A stretch of 64,000 nt of DNA from the NCBI GenBank assembly GCA_027574665.1, contig CM050649.1:68724150-68788149 (forward strand). Direction: 5' to 3'. The stretch is from Rhynochetos jubatus (taxonomy: Eukaryota > Chordata > Aves > Eurypygiformes > Rhynochetidae). The notes under the pieces were generated by a model, which had not been told where the DNA came from, ran no database searches, and worked only from the letters and a program-made list of their open reading frames with translations. Numbering within the stretch: position 1 is the first letter of the stretch; every line of letters starts with the position of its first letter. Made by a program: the position numbers and the translations under genes. Shown here one piece after another: positions 24,001 through 34,958 of the stretch.

Positions 24001-27000
24001 CCAAATGATTATCAGCAATGATGTATAAATTATTTATTTAAAAACTAGCAAGTAATCCGAGGAATTTATTAGTATAAAAAATGTATGGGAATAAATTGTT
24101 AAGTTCTTTATTTGTGCCTGGACATTTGTGAGATATAAAAAGTTATCTAACATGGCTTTACAAATCAGTTGAACTAATTTGGTACTACAGTCATGCTGTG
24201 TATTTCTGTGCAATACTTCAGAGAGCAGTTAAAGTTATTCATATGTCTTAGTTGCATTTCTATACCCAAATATGTTGGAATATTTTTTATGATTAAGTTG
24301 AGCACTGAATTTTCTGAGGTAGTGACATTTGACTTGGGGGAAATTACAAGAGCCTTAGAATACTTCTTATGGTCAAATTGCTGGTTTATCTTTGCCTTAA
24401 AATAGTCTTTTGGACTGGATTCATCTCAGCTAATGTTAACTTTCTAAGGGCTGTATATCTGGTCCAAACATGGTATCTAAGCTTCTTTTCCAGTCTGTGG
24501 AAAGAGAGAAGAAGAGGATGCATTATTCCATCTATTTTAGCCGTACCTATTTTGGAATTAATTGACCCAGAGATTACTGTCTCTCTCCATTGATCTCAGA
24601 GGGACCGTGGAGGCATAGACTGGACTGCTGGCTTTTGGGGAGTTGAAGTAAGATTCCTGCTGCTTCAGTATTAAATGTTGTATTGAACCAAGTTCTGCTC
24701 CCAGTTCCACGCATAAGAGTATGAGTACACAAAGAGGTGTTGCATTGCCTCTGCTCCAACTCAACAACACGTGGATCAGACCTGTTCTGGATGCCCTGTG
24801 AAGGCAGCAGCCCCACACAGTGCTTGCCTCTCCCAGTGGCTGAGTCAACCTTGTGGTGCAGGCACCCCTTCTCCCGGGGCTGGCAGAGCAAGTGCACCCA
24901 TGTCTGTACCCAGTGGTCATAGAAAACACTGTCAGGTTTGGTCACTCCAGCATGTTTGTTCGGTTTTTTTACTTACTTCTGCGTAAACAAAAGGAGAATC
25001 TGACCTGATTTCACTTCCAGCTCCTTGGTGTCAACAACTAGACTTCAAAATGTAATGTTTTCTCACATAAATGCAAAACTATACCTTTGAAACAATCAGC
25101 TTAGTAATTTACTTCATCACACTCCTCTCCTCTTATCACTTGAGGCACACAGTTTCCCAAGGAGCTGGGTTAGTCTTCCCAGTCCTGAACACATGTCCTC
25201 AGGCAAGTCAATTTTTTTACACAGCAAATGAAGAATGAGTTATTTTTTAAGAATCTTAGTGTCCTTGTTGGGGCAGAGCTGTGGGCAGCACACTATTCAT
25301 GTCCAGCAGCCATATCGTGTGTTTATACCATGTGCTTTCTCATCCTGCCAGCTCAGAGGTGGCCCACGGTATGTGGATTTTTCTGCATGTTCTGGCCCTC
25401 TTATCTCATAAACTCTATTTCAGAGACTCTGAAGACTGGATCAGAGCAAGGACTTTTGGCAGAAGATTCCTCCGTGTGGAAGATCTGACACTGCTGGTAC
25501 AATTGCAGTGAGCACAAACTATGAGCTGGTGCAAAACATGTTTTTATTAACGTACTCAGAGTTGTGCTTTGCTGTAAAGGCTCTCGCTGACTTAACCAGT
25601 ATGGATCTCTCTGTCAGCATTAGTGTTTCATTGCTTACAAGAATCTTGCAGCGCAAGGAGTCCAGCACAGGGTCCTACCAGCCTGTGCAAGTTTGCTAAG
25701 CATGAATTTCTTCTGCTTTCATGGAAGACTTAGGGCTGTCATGTTTTCTGATCAAGAGATACTTATGTTCTCACTGTGTAAGTCTTGATACTTTCACTGG
25801 CTTCACTGTTATTTGCTAATTCCTGGTTTATCTTACCTGATTTAGGTGCTAGAATTAAACAGTTTAAGCTGGCTAATTTAGCTAGGAATAAATTGTTATC
25901 TAAGATAGCTGGTTTAGGATGGGATGAATTGCCTTCTGGAAGTGCTTATCTGTATCCATTAATTATAAAGGCAGGCTAGATGACTAGCTTAAAACAAACA
26001 TTTAACATTTAGTTGGTTAAAGGTAAGTGAAATGAGTCCCACTCTTGTGCAGGAATAAATGAATTTAGACAATGGAAAAACACTTAAGGCAGAACATTTT
26101 CCCCCTCACACTCTGTGGCTGGCCAGGAAATGCAGCCTGTCACAGAGACTTTTCCCAGCAATAGTCACTGCCATGCATCTCATTTTTGTCGGTATAAGCA
26201 TAATTATGATCTTTTCTAAAAGAGCAGCAAAATAATCCACTTAAGAAAGATTCATTTGTCTATCTGTATATTATTTTCACTTGTTTAGTATTGTCCTTGG
26301 GATTTCTGAAGCAGAATTTAAGGAAAGCTAAAAATTTTCTTACTTATTCTTCTGCATTGTCTCAAAATTTCCCCAGAAATCAATCCGAGTTCCTTCTTTG
26401 AGCTTCAGACTGAACATCATCATGACTCCTTTCAGGAAATTAGAAAGGTTACTCACCCCTTTCTATCAATTACTCCATCAGCAGCTTGGGTAAAAAATAG
26501 CCATGAATCAGACAGGAATTTTGTGATAACTTCTTGGCTTGCCAAGTGTTTTACAGTTGAAAAAGATCTTTTGAGTGTAATGTGTAGTAATATTTTATAA
26601 AGCCTTTTCTGAGTTCTTTCTGATTTCCTATTTGTTAGGCATGCTAGACAGTGACTCTCAAAGTTTTCTCAGGCTGCGGTGTTATTTCAAAAAGATCAAG
26701 GTTCAAACGGTGTACTTTTACAGATTAATTTACTCTGGGGGGCATGTTGTTCCAAAAAATGATATCTAATAAGGCAAAAATAGATAATATTGTTAAGTTT
26801 TTTAAATAAATGTAGAATAATACCAACCTAAATCTATGCATTTTATTTTATACGCTTATACACTTACACTTTGTTGCAAGAGAGGAAAATTCAGTGCTTA
26901 ATAACAGATTTGGGAAGAGGAGTGTTTCAGAAACTAAAGAGTGCATGTGTGTAGACAGAAATCTGTACTTATGTGTGTCACTTTATCTATCCAGAAGCAC

Positions 27001-29170
27001 AACTATTGTAAGGCAGTTACATCACTGGGAAGGGAAAATCCTCATAACTGTCCAGAAGACCTCTCCTAGAGCAAGAAACATTGACATAACAATTTGTTTT
27101 GCTGATGTGGAGTGTATTTAATTGTTTATTTGTTTATTCTATTTTAAGTTTGCTGTCTTAACTCTGGTTTTCTTTTTCCTGGTTGTACCACACTTAGAAA
27201 AAGCATAGTACATACCATACCTGAGACCATACCTAGAAAAAAAATTTGGCTTGCATTTTTCAGGATCCATTTACAATTTTCTGTGGTTTATGAAAAGTGG
27301 GGTAATCTTAAGCTGGTTTATGTAAAGCATGAAAGGGGGCTGATTTTCAGAAGGTAGAACCTCACAACTTGATATTATTTCAAAAAGCTAAATTCATAAA
27401 ATAAATAAAGGGAAATACTATAATAATAAAAAAAACAGGACGGTTACACCTTAGATTTGAAACACTATGCATCATTACCAGCATTCATCTTTTTCCCTCT
27501 ATTTTCAGTCAATCACTATAAATTATAATACTGAGTATGAAAAGTAAACCTAGTTAGCAAACTTCTTCAGGAATTTGTAGGGAACTGAGGACAGAGAAAA
27601 ATGGCAAAATGCAGGCTGAATTTTTATTCTGGAATGACTGCATTTTAGAGGTTAACAGGGTCAAAATTAATCCAAGGGAAATGGAAGCCTAAATTGAAAC
27701 TGGAGCTTGAGATCTTAACATTCACTGATGGTGTAAGAGAGACAGTCATGTACGATACATGTGCAATACACTCATATATACATAATACTAAGTATGGCAG
27801 CCATGAAGAGATACTGAGCCTTTTGCTTCCTTAGGACCAAACAAAAGTTTCAAACACCTTCAGCTGAAGTTTCCTATAACATAATGCAGAATGGTTAAGA
27901 AACCTCTAATCTTTACCACACAGACATAGTTCCTAGTTCCTCTTCAATCTCACCTCAACAGCAGGAGGCCTGTGAGTTGAGCTGTACCATGATCTGAGGA
28001 CAAATGCGTACTGCTGCTTCCCACGAAAGGTAGTGCAAAACCTGAATGTACTTGCTGCTCTTCACATTCACTCCCCAATGCAGTTGGTGTGAAAAGGGAG
28101 AAGGGCCTACACTTGCAATGGAAAGCTCTTCATTGAGTAATCTTTGTGGAACCAAGGTGTTATTTTCTGATCGAGGGAGAGAGGGGGCATCGCTGAGCAG
28201 GTGTTATATGAAGGACAAACTAAAACGCCAAGCTTTACCAGTGGCATGGGCTCAATCTCTCCTCCAAAAAGTTCTTTTAGAGCAGCAGCAGGGTCTGTCC
28301 CTTGACCTTCAGAACAGGACTCAGCTCCAGAACAAAACAAAAATCCTTGTAAAGAATCTCTATCATTTTGCCAGCTGCTCCCAGCACTTAATGTGTCTCT
28401 TAAAACTGAAAAATTACAGTTGCACCTGATGTTCCATCCTTTCAGGTCAGCTCTCACTCGGGATGTTGGTGTGCTTCTCGGCTTGGGTTGGCTTCAGTGT
28501 TTCTTTGATTGTTGGAAAAGCTCAATTCATTTAAACTGCTATGAAGTGTCCTTTCCTGCAGTTGACTTCCCTATGCATTTCCCATTCAAAAAAAAGGTGA
28601 AGTCTGCAGGTGAATTAATGGCCGTACAGATTTCTGGTTCTAGCAAATTAGAATCCATTAATTGCTAAAAATAAGGGCTTCTACTCAGTTTTTCCTGAAA
28701 TTATGAAGGGGATCTTCTGGGTGGACACTGTGTGCATATGTGTGTGTACTTTTAAGGGAGTGACTGCCATGAGAGCCACCCAGCTGTGCAGTATTACTAC
28801 CTACCTACCCACTACTTTTCATTAAGAGGATTTCCCACACTACGAAGTTTAGAAATTAAATATAAATGAAGATGATGAAATACCAGTTGTACCCAGGTTT
28901 CCTAAATGTCTAGTACTAGCAGAACTTGTAAGGACGCTTTCTCCCCATTATATTAAGATCACGTACACAGCATAGCTAAATAATTGCTTCTACATCCGCC
29001 TGTCTGGTGAAGTTCAGCTTTTCACCAATTAAAATCCTTCTTATTGTCCTGCCTAAAATATGATGTGAGGCTGCACAAAACTATTTGTTTAAAATTTGAA
29101 ATAAAACCCTGTCCCGGCAAGCTCACAATCTGAAGGATGGTCACTGCCCATTAGGAAAGTCTTCTCATTC
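21039..29170. other. Unique non-coding sequence, no gene seen
   Basis: A long block with no recognised repeat. Frames reach at most 123-127 codons, at 24,558-24,945 (minus) and 28,046-28,429 (plus); they overlap frames on the opposite strand and show no domain. An A-rich interrupted run is at 22,939-22,967, and TTA/ATT-rich stretches occur at 23,560-23,600. No splice-bounded conserved exon was identified. Confidence 0.55.
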
Positions 29171-29817
29171 CCATGTGTGCTGGTTTTGGCTGAGATAAAG
29201 ATGATTTTCTTCACGGTAGCTAGTATGAGGCTGTGTTTTGTATTTGTGCTGAGAATGTTGACAACACTGATGTTTTAGTTGTTGCTAAGCAATGTTTATA
29301 TTAAGCTAAGGACTTTCTCAGTTTCTGATAGTGCACCTGTGTTCTGTGCTTCTTGTAGAGAAGAAGCTGGGAGGGACACAGCCAGGACAACTGATCCAAA
29401 CTGACCAAAGGGATATTTCATGCCATAAAACATCAGGTTCAATATATAAGTTGAGGGAAGATGGCTGGGGGGCTTTCTCTCTTTAAGCACTTGGGGACTT
29501 GCTGGCTGTTGGTGGGTGGTAAAAAGTCATATCTTTTTTTTTTCCATTGTTATTTTCCTTTTCATTACATATTATTATCATTACTAGTAGTAGTAATGGT
29601 GTTTTCCTGCACATATTATTATCATTATTAGTTGTAATAGTATTAGTATAATTATTTTATTTCATTTATTTTTAATCACTAAACTGTTCTTATCTTAACC
29701 CACAAGATTTCTAAGCTTTTCCTCTATTCTCTCCCCCATTCCACTGTGCAAGGAAGGAAGCAAGCAAGTGACTGTGGGGGGCTTAGTTGCTGACTGGGGT
29801 TAAACCACAACACCATG
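29171..29817 (+). mobile_element. Complete solo LTR, ERVL type, with CCATG duplications
   Basis: The LTR runs from TGTGCTGGTTTTGGCTG (29,176) to GGGTTAAACCACAACA (ending 29,812), 637 bp with TG/CA ends. It is flanked on both sides by the same 5 bp, CCATG (29,171-29,175 and 29,813-29,817), a target-site duplication that confirms both ends. The sequence has the look of the bird ERVL LTR group, and a 5-bp duplication fits that group. A TATATAA box lies at 29,443-29,449; no AATAAA was seen. No gag, pol or env sequence is attached, so the provirus has collapsed by recombination between its two LTRs. Part of the 3' half is duplicated in tandem (see 29,551-29,645). Confidence 0.93.
29551..29645 (+). 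repeat. About 48-bp tandem duplication inside the solo LTR
   Basis: The words TTTTCCT...ACATATTATTATCATTA occur twice, with the ACATATTATTATCATTA core starting at 29,567 and at 29,611. The LTR at 9.4 kb lacks the extra length: the distance between two shared blocks is 293 bp there against 337 bp here. The duplication therefore arose within this copy or its subfamily. Confidence 0.7.
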
Positions 29818-32387
29818 GCTGTCACACTGTTGATACTTTCCCAGAAATAAAGCTATAGCAAGAGGTAGGGCTGTAGCTCTACTTTCTTACAGCTTGATAT
29901 TTATTAGTTCTACTTCTTGACTTCTACTAAAGGAGGAATTTTAATGCCCTGATAAAGACAAAACAAGTAGTCAGGCTTCTCTGTTCTGGCCTACCTTCAA
30001 CTACAATAGGATTCATTAGTAAAGTCTGCACAATGATTGATGGCATGTCCTGGCGTTTATGGGTGGTTCGAATCAATCCAAATCCTATTATTGTGCCTAG
30101 CCAAACTTAATGCATCCATGTATGTGTGTTTCAGAGACAGTGCATGCACAGTCATTGACTGCATGGATCATGGTTTCCTTGGCATACTGTCTGCAACGTG
30201 GAGTGCTGAAAAAAAGGATGAATGAAGCTGACATGCAATAGCAACATGGAGCACATTCTTCCTGTGGAATTACTGAGGTTGACTGGGAAGGATGGGGGAA
30301 ATAAAAATTCCACTTTTCTTCTTGCTTTATACTAAAGACACTCATAATCTTCCGCAAAATCAGTTCAGAAGTTCAGGAAAACCAAAAAGGCAAAAAACAC
30401 TCAGTGTTCTTTTTAGTGCTCTTTTTTTTTCCCTCATATGTTTTAAACTTTCTTCCCCAATCTACACAGATATGCTAAGCTCTTTGAAATGTTTCAGATG
30501 CAGATAGCCATCTCTAGGTCCTACAATATATGAACACCTCTAAGGAGCCTTATTTAAAGTGCTTGTAGAATAAAGGGTTATTTTTACTATGACTACATGT
30601 ATTTTTCATTATCACCTTTTTATTTAGATGGCGTTGATTGAACAGGACAGGTTCTTTGATAAGAAAAATTCCACAGCATCTTTTTCCTGTAAAATTTATA
30701 CATGTTTAATTTTACAGATGCATTAATCCAATCAGATATGTACTCTTTCTTCTTAAGACAGCTTATATGTATTTTCTGTTTAAAATATTTGAAGCCAGCT
30801 TATTATTCTTTTTCTTTTCTAACCTTCTGATCAGTCCTTGTGTACAAGGGAAGAGGGTTTCCTTGCAAGGCTCACTTGAACTTATTTTCCATATATGATA
30901 TACATTATTCAAGTAATATAAAATACTACTGAACTGAACCAACATCCTTGAGATGGAAGTGATGAAATTCAAGTGCTTACAGTGTGTTCTACGTAAAAAT
31001 GAGAGCAGACAATAGTCCTGAATATTATGCAAAGAATTTTTAAAATTCTACATTTTAAAACAACTACATTTTTAAAACAATCATGTCAGAACCATAGCTG
31101 TAAAACACGTGCAAGCTCCAGCAAAGAAGGTCTGGAGCATTCCTACAAGTTTTACTGTACTTTAGATTAGTGTCTGGGAGAATTATACCTATCTGTTGGT
31201 GGTCCAATCTTCCTTCCATTGAAATCAACATAAACGCTCCAGTTTACATCAATGTAAATGCTCCCATTGACTTTGTTAAAGGCTGGATCTGACTTAGTGT
31301 TCATTTGCCAATGCATATAGGCTTATTTCGATGGGATGTTCACACAGTGACTTGCTGATACAAGAGGGATCAACTTAGCTCAGTATTTGTGGACACATTA
31401 GACAGCCTTTCAGGTCTCTGTCCATGCATATTAGACAGTTTACCAGACTACTGTAGGGAAATAATCTGTTTACACAAGAGTGGCTTCCAGGACAGAATTT
31501 TCTTAGGTAGACAACATGATCAGAATGTTGTTTCTCAGGAACTTTTTTCTTCTCAGGACTCAACACATAGCTATTTTCCACTTCAACTCATCAAGATGTT
31601 ACTATCCATCAAGACCTCAGTTATGAGAGCTGATCCAATAACCATGGAAGGCATGAGATTAGGCTCCATATCTCTTGTTTTGGGTGAGGAAGTGCCATTG
31701 TGCAGGTGAACTTGAAGCCCCTGAACTTTTGCATGTGAACATTTAACACATAAATTAAACTGGCTGGAGTGCACCGTTTGCATGCAACTATGCTCACAGT
31801 AAGACCATTGGGACAGAAGAGCGAGAAACCCTGTTTATAGTTCATAACAGCCATTTTTAAATGTGACACAAAGGCCAGGTCCAAAACCTTTAATAACACA
31901 GTGTGTGCTGTTGCTCTGTTTGCTCACATTCTTGAGTACCAACCCAGATCATGGTGATTTCATGAAGTACTCAATATACTTTTCAAGTGGGGCTCAATCT
32001 CAGGAAAGATCAGACACAGGCTTTAGTGGTGTTCTCTTAGAAATATTTTTTCCCCTGTCAGCTTGTCTTTTTTTCTATTTGGCACACATAGCTTTTCATC
32101 ACCCACATTTTGGAATGAATTAATATTAATCTCATTATTTTTAACCAGGACTCCAACTTACTGTATGTAGTTCCTTATGTCAGAATCACTTTGTCAGTGT
32201 GTTAATATAGGCAGATTCCAGACAAGACAGCTCTGGAAGAATATTTGCTAGTCATCTGCATTGGAAAAGTTGGGATAAAATTGTTTAATGTAGTTTGATA
32301 AGTCCTAAAAAACCAGCTGCTTGTCTCCATAAAATGTATTCCTTTTTGTGAACTGTGTTTGCTGCTACAGCTAATGGGAATTACTGA
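29818..32387. other. Unique non-coding sequence, no gene seen
   Basis: No recognised repeat or domain. A faint imperfect repeat of an 'aaa(c/t)gctcc' phrase lies at about 31,220-31,265. Frames are at most 106 codons. Confidence 0.5.
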
Positions 32388-33479
32388 GAAGTCATCTACA
32401 TTACAACTATTTTAGCCCTAGTAGAGGAGGTTAGAGATTATTTTGAAAAAACTATGGAATTGTTTTTTCAATTTTCAAAAAAGTACGGATTGCAAACTAT
32501 TTGCAATCTTATTCTGTTAGCCAGGTATGACCCTGGAGTAGCTTATTTACCTTTAGTATTCGTTCTGAATCTCAAATTTTTGGCCTTCAAAAATATTGAG
32601 ATATCCATTATTACCCCAACTCCAGTCTCTGGAAGTATGGACGCCTCTGAAAATGAGAAAAGCTGAAAGAACGCTTTAAAGGAAGTAGAAGCAGAGGACT
32701 TCCTGATATTTGTTGCCAACAAAGGACTTAGAAGTCCTGGATTTGCCCAATTTCTTATCCTTCTTTCCCTGGCTATACTGTACTGAGAAAGACAAGACTA
32801 CAGGCAGAGGCCTTGCTTTGACCCCAGATGGCTTTCTTGTGCTCTTGTAAAACTACCAAGATTATGTCTGCTAACATTTAAAATTCAGAAACCTGTAATT
32901 TTCACAGATTTGATTCTGCTTCCCCTCAATATCTGGGGAGAATACCTTGCCCTGGCCCCATGGGACACAGGACCTTTCTCACTCCAGGCATTTGCAGGAG
33001 GCCCAGGAGGGCCCCTGCATCTTCCCTGTCTATTGCCAGAGTGTGGATTAGCATACCTTGTGCCCAACACAAAATGGGCATTGCGCAAATTTAAAGTATC
33101 TGCATTTGAGATAACTACCCCAAGTTCTCTATTAAGGACAGGGATAGTCACTTTTAAAACATGCTGCCTCTGACCTATTTTAGGTACTCAAAATGGGCTG
33201 AGATGGTTATTGCAAGTCTCATCATTACTTACTAAATTTTGTCAGACAAACTACAGGCCAATCATTTCCAGAGTAGAAGAGGAGTGTGCACAAAATGGAC
33301 ATGCCTTGCTAGCTTCAATGCACTTTGTCAACACAGCCAGAAGTGGTTTGGGAACCACACTGCATACTGGCAACCCCCAGGTTTTAGCAGCAGGACAGGC
33401 AGAGCTATGGTGGCAAGCCCGGCAGGTGTTCTTTATGTTATCAGACTCTACTCTTCAGGAAGGAGAAAAACAGGTATAG
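32388..33479 (+). pseudogene. Decayed long reading frame, probable retroviral internal relic
   Basis: One plus-strand frame stays nearly open for about 360 codons. It is broken only by TGA at 32,664-32,666, 32,784-32,786 and 33,171-33,173, and ends at TAG 33,477-33,479. Random DNA of this composition would be expected to carry many more stops, so the stretch looks like a coding region that has lost function. I cannot assign it to gag, pol or env: no zinc knuckle, reverse transcriptase or integrase motif is visible. Its position upstream of a purine tract and an LTR-like unit on the same strand suggests endogenous retrovirus. A decayed host exon or chance remain possible. Confidence 0.35.
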
Positions 33480-34468
33480 CAAAAGGATTATAGAGAACTT
33501 CTAAAAGCAGTAGTCCACTGGAAAAAAAAAATAAAAAAGAAGAAGAAGAAAATAAAAGAAGGAAGGTGGCTTTAAACGAGTAAAGTCTGGGGCCGTATGC
33601 AGAGAAGTCACCAGACTGGGTCCAAACTGCAGGTCTGGTGGGACAGTGTACCACTTCAACATCTATTATTGTAGCCAGATAAAGTCTGTAAAATAAAATG
33701 GCTAACAATACAGAAAAAGTTACATTCCTGGGGCTAGAAACAGTAGAAGGAAAATGTGACAAATACTGTTGAGCCAATCTTTTTTTGGTGAAGATAGCAG
33801 TTGCCACACACACGTACTGCACACATTTGGCAACAGATAAGCCAGATTCATCTAGCATCTGCCAAATATCACTCTAACTGGAGCTACAAAAAGTACTGAG
33901 AGATTAGCTTCAGGCATTGCTGCACATGTGAGGTAGGTTGTGTATGAAAACCCAGAGGGGCAATTATTTACCTTTCTTTCACAGCATTTTCCCCTTTTTA
34001 AGACCTGCATTACATTGTTTTCAACTGAAGAAAAAAAAGCATCTTCCATGAGACATACTTTTTGCTCTGTATGCTGTCACGTTCCCATGTGTGAAGACAT
34101 ATTATCTATTTAGTAGTCCCAACTGTAACACCTGCTGCCACCCAGACAGTATCAAGGGGACTAACAGCACTAAATTGCTCTCTCTTCATTGCTGTGGTTG
34201 TTAGGCATATTCATATGTCTAATTATTGGGTTATAAACACAAAGAATTTCTCTGAAGAAAGGTACCTTGTTCCATGCAAATATTAGTAATTTTGTTATTC
34301 TGCCTCTGTGTAGTATTAAGGCTAGCCCTGGGACACTGACAATTAAACACATATCTTCATTTGTTTTTAAAGTTTTAGTTACAAAGAGATGATTTGGTAT
34401 CAGTGCTTATTGTTTAGCAGTGCTTTTTTTTTTTTTTTTTGCCTTTTTCAGTTTTTAAAAAGCACTTC
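33480..34468 (+). other. Sequence between decayed frame and LTR-like unit
   Basis: If the provirus reading is right, this should be the 3' part of the internal region. All frames are broken by stops and I recognise no envelope features. Purine-rich A/G runs occur at 33,522-33,564, and a T17 run lies at 34,424-34,440. Confidence 0.3.
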
Positions 34469-34483
34469 AAAGGAAAAAAGAAG
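34469..34483 (+). other. Candidate polypurine tract
   Basis: A 15-nt run of A and G only (AAAGGAAAAAAGAAG) ends 10 bp before the proposed LTR start. In retroviruses the polypurine tract primes plus-strand synthesis and lies next to the 3' LTR. The 10-bp offset is imperfect, so the assignment is tentative. Confidence 0.35.
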
Positions 34484-34493
34484 TGAAGCTCGG

Positions 34494-34958
34494 TGTAACA
34501 GGTAGATGTGTCACAGAGGGAACACCATAACTGTAGGGAAACAGCAATACCAAGGGAAAAGCAGTAGGATGCACCAAGGTACCCAAACTCAACGGATATC
34601 CTAACAAATTACACAGGTACATGCTTATGCTAAGGCTGAATTTAGCAATAGCAGAGTCCTATCCAGTAAGGAGTGAAAAGGCATGGCTGCAAACCATCTT
34701 TGGGAGTTTATCATTTTGGGACTGAGAACCATCCTGTTACTGAAGTACTCTGAGCCACTATAACACCAGGAGCCCAGACACACAGGCTTGCACCCTATCT
34801 GTCAGCGCTGAGTTTTGTACATCTAGAAACATATGTGGTCATCCCAGAATTGCTTGGACTGATTTAATCACCCAGTGAAATACCCAGGTGTCAAATAAAG
34901 ACTGTCAAATCATAGGCGCTCAACTGGGATCTCACTCAGGTGGTGACCCCTGTTACCA
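34494..34958 (+). mobile_element. LTR-like unit, family not identified
   Basis: Begins TGTAACAGG (34,494-34,502) and ends CCTGTTACCA (34,949-34,958). These are inverted termini that match apart from one extra C, with the TG...CA ends typical of LTRs. AATAAA lies at 34,894-34,899, followed by a G/T-richer stretch (CAGGTGGTGACCCC), as in a U3-R-U5 layout. Length is 465 bp. It is unlike the ERVL LTRs elsewhere in the window. No target duplication flanks it (CTCGG left, AGTCA right), which fits a 3' LTR still joined to internal sequence upstream rather than a solo LTR. No matching 5' LTR was found, so the element would be truncated. Confidence 0.6.

Noticed and set aside
24558..24945. Two overlapping 123-codon minus-strand frames
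   Set aside because: They overlap each other and plus-strand frames in different phases, as expected of a stop-poor GC-richer patch, and show no domain.
32952..32969. Asp-Thr-Gly in the decayed frame as a retroviral protease active site
   Set aside because: The residues that should follow and the surrounding fold motifs are missing, so the triplet is probably coincidental.
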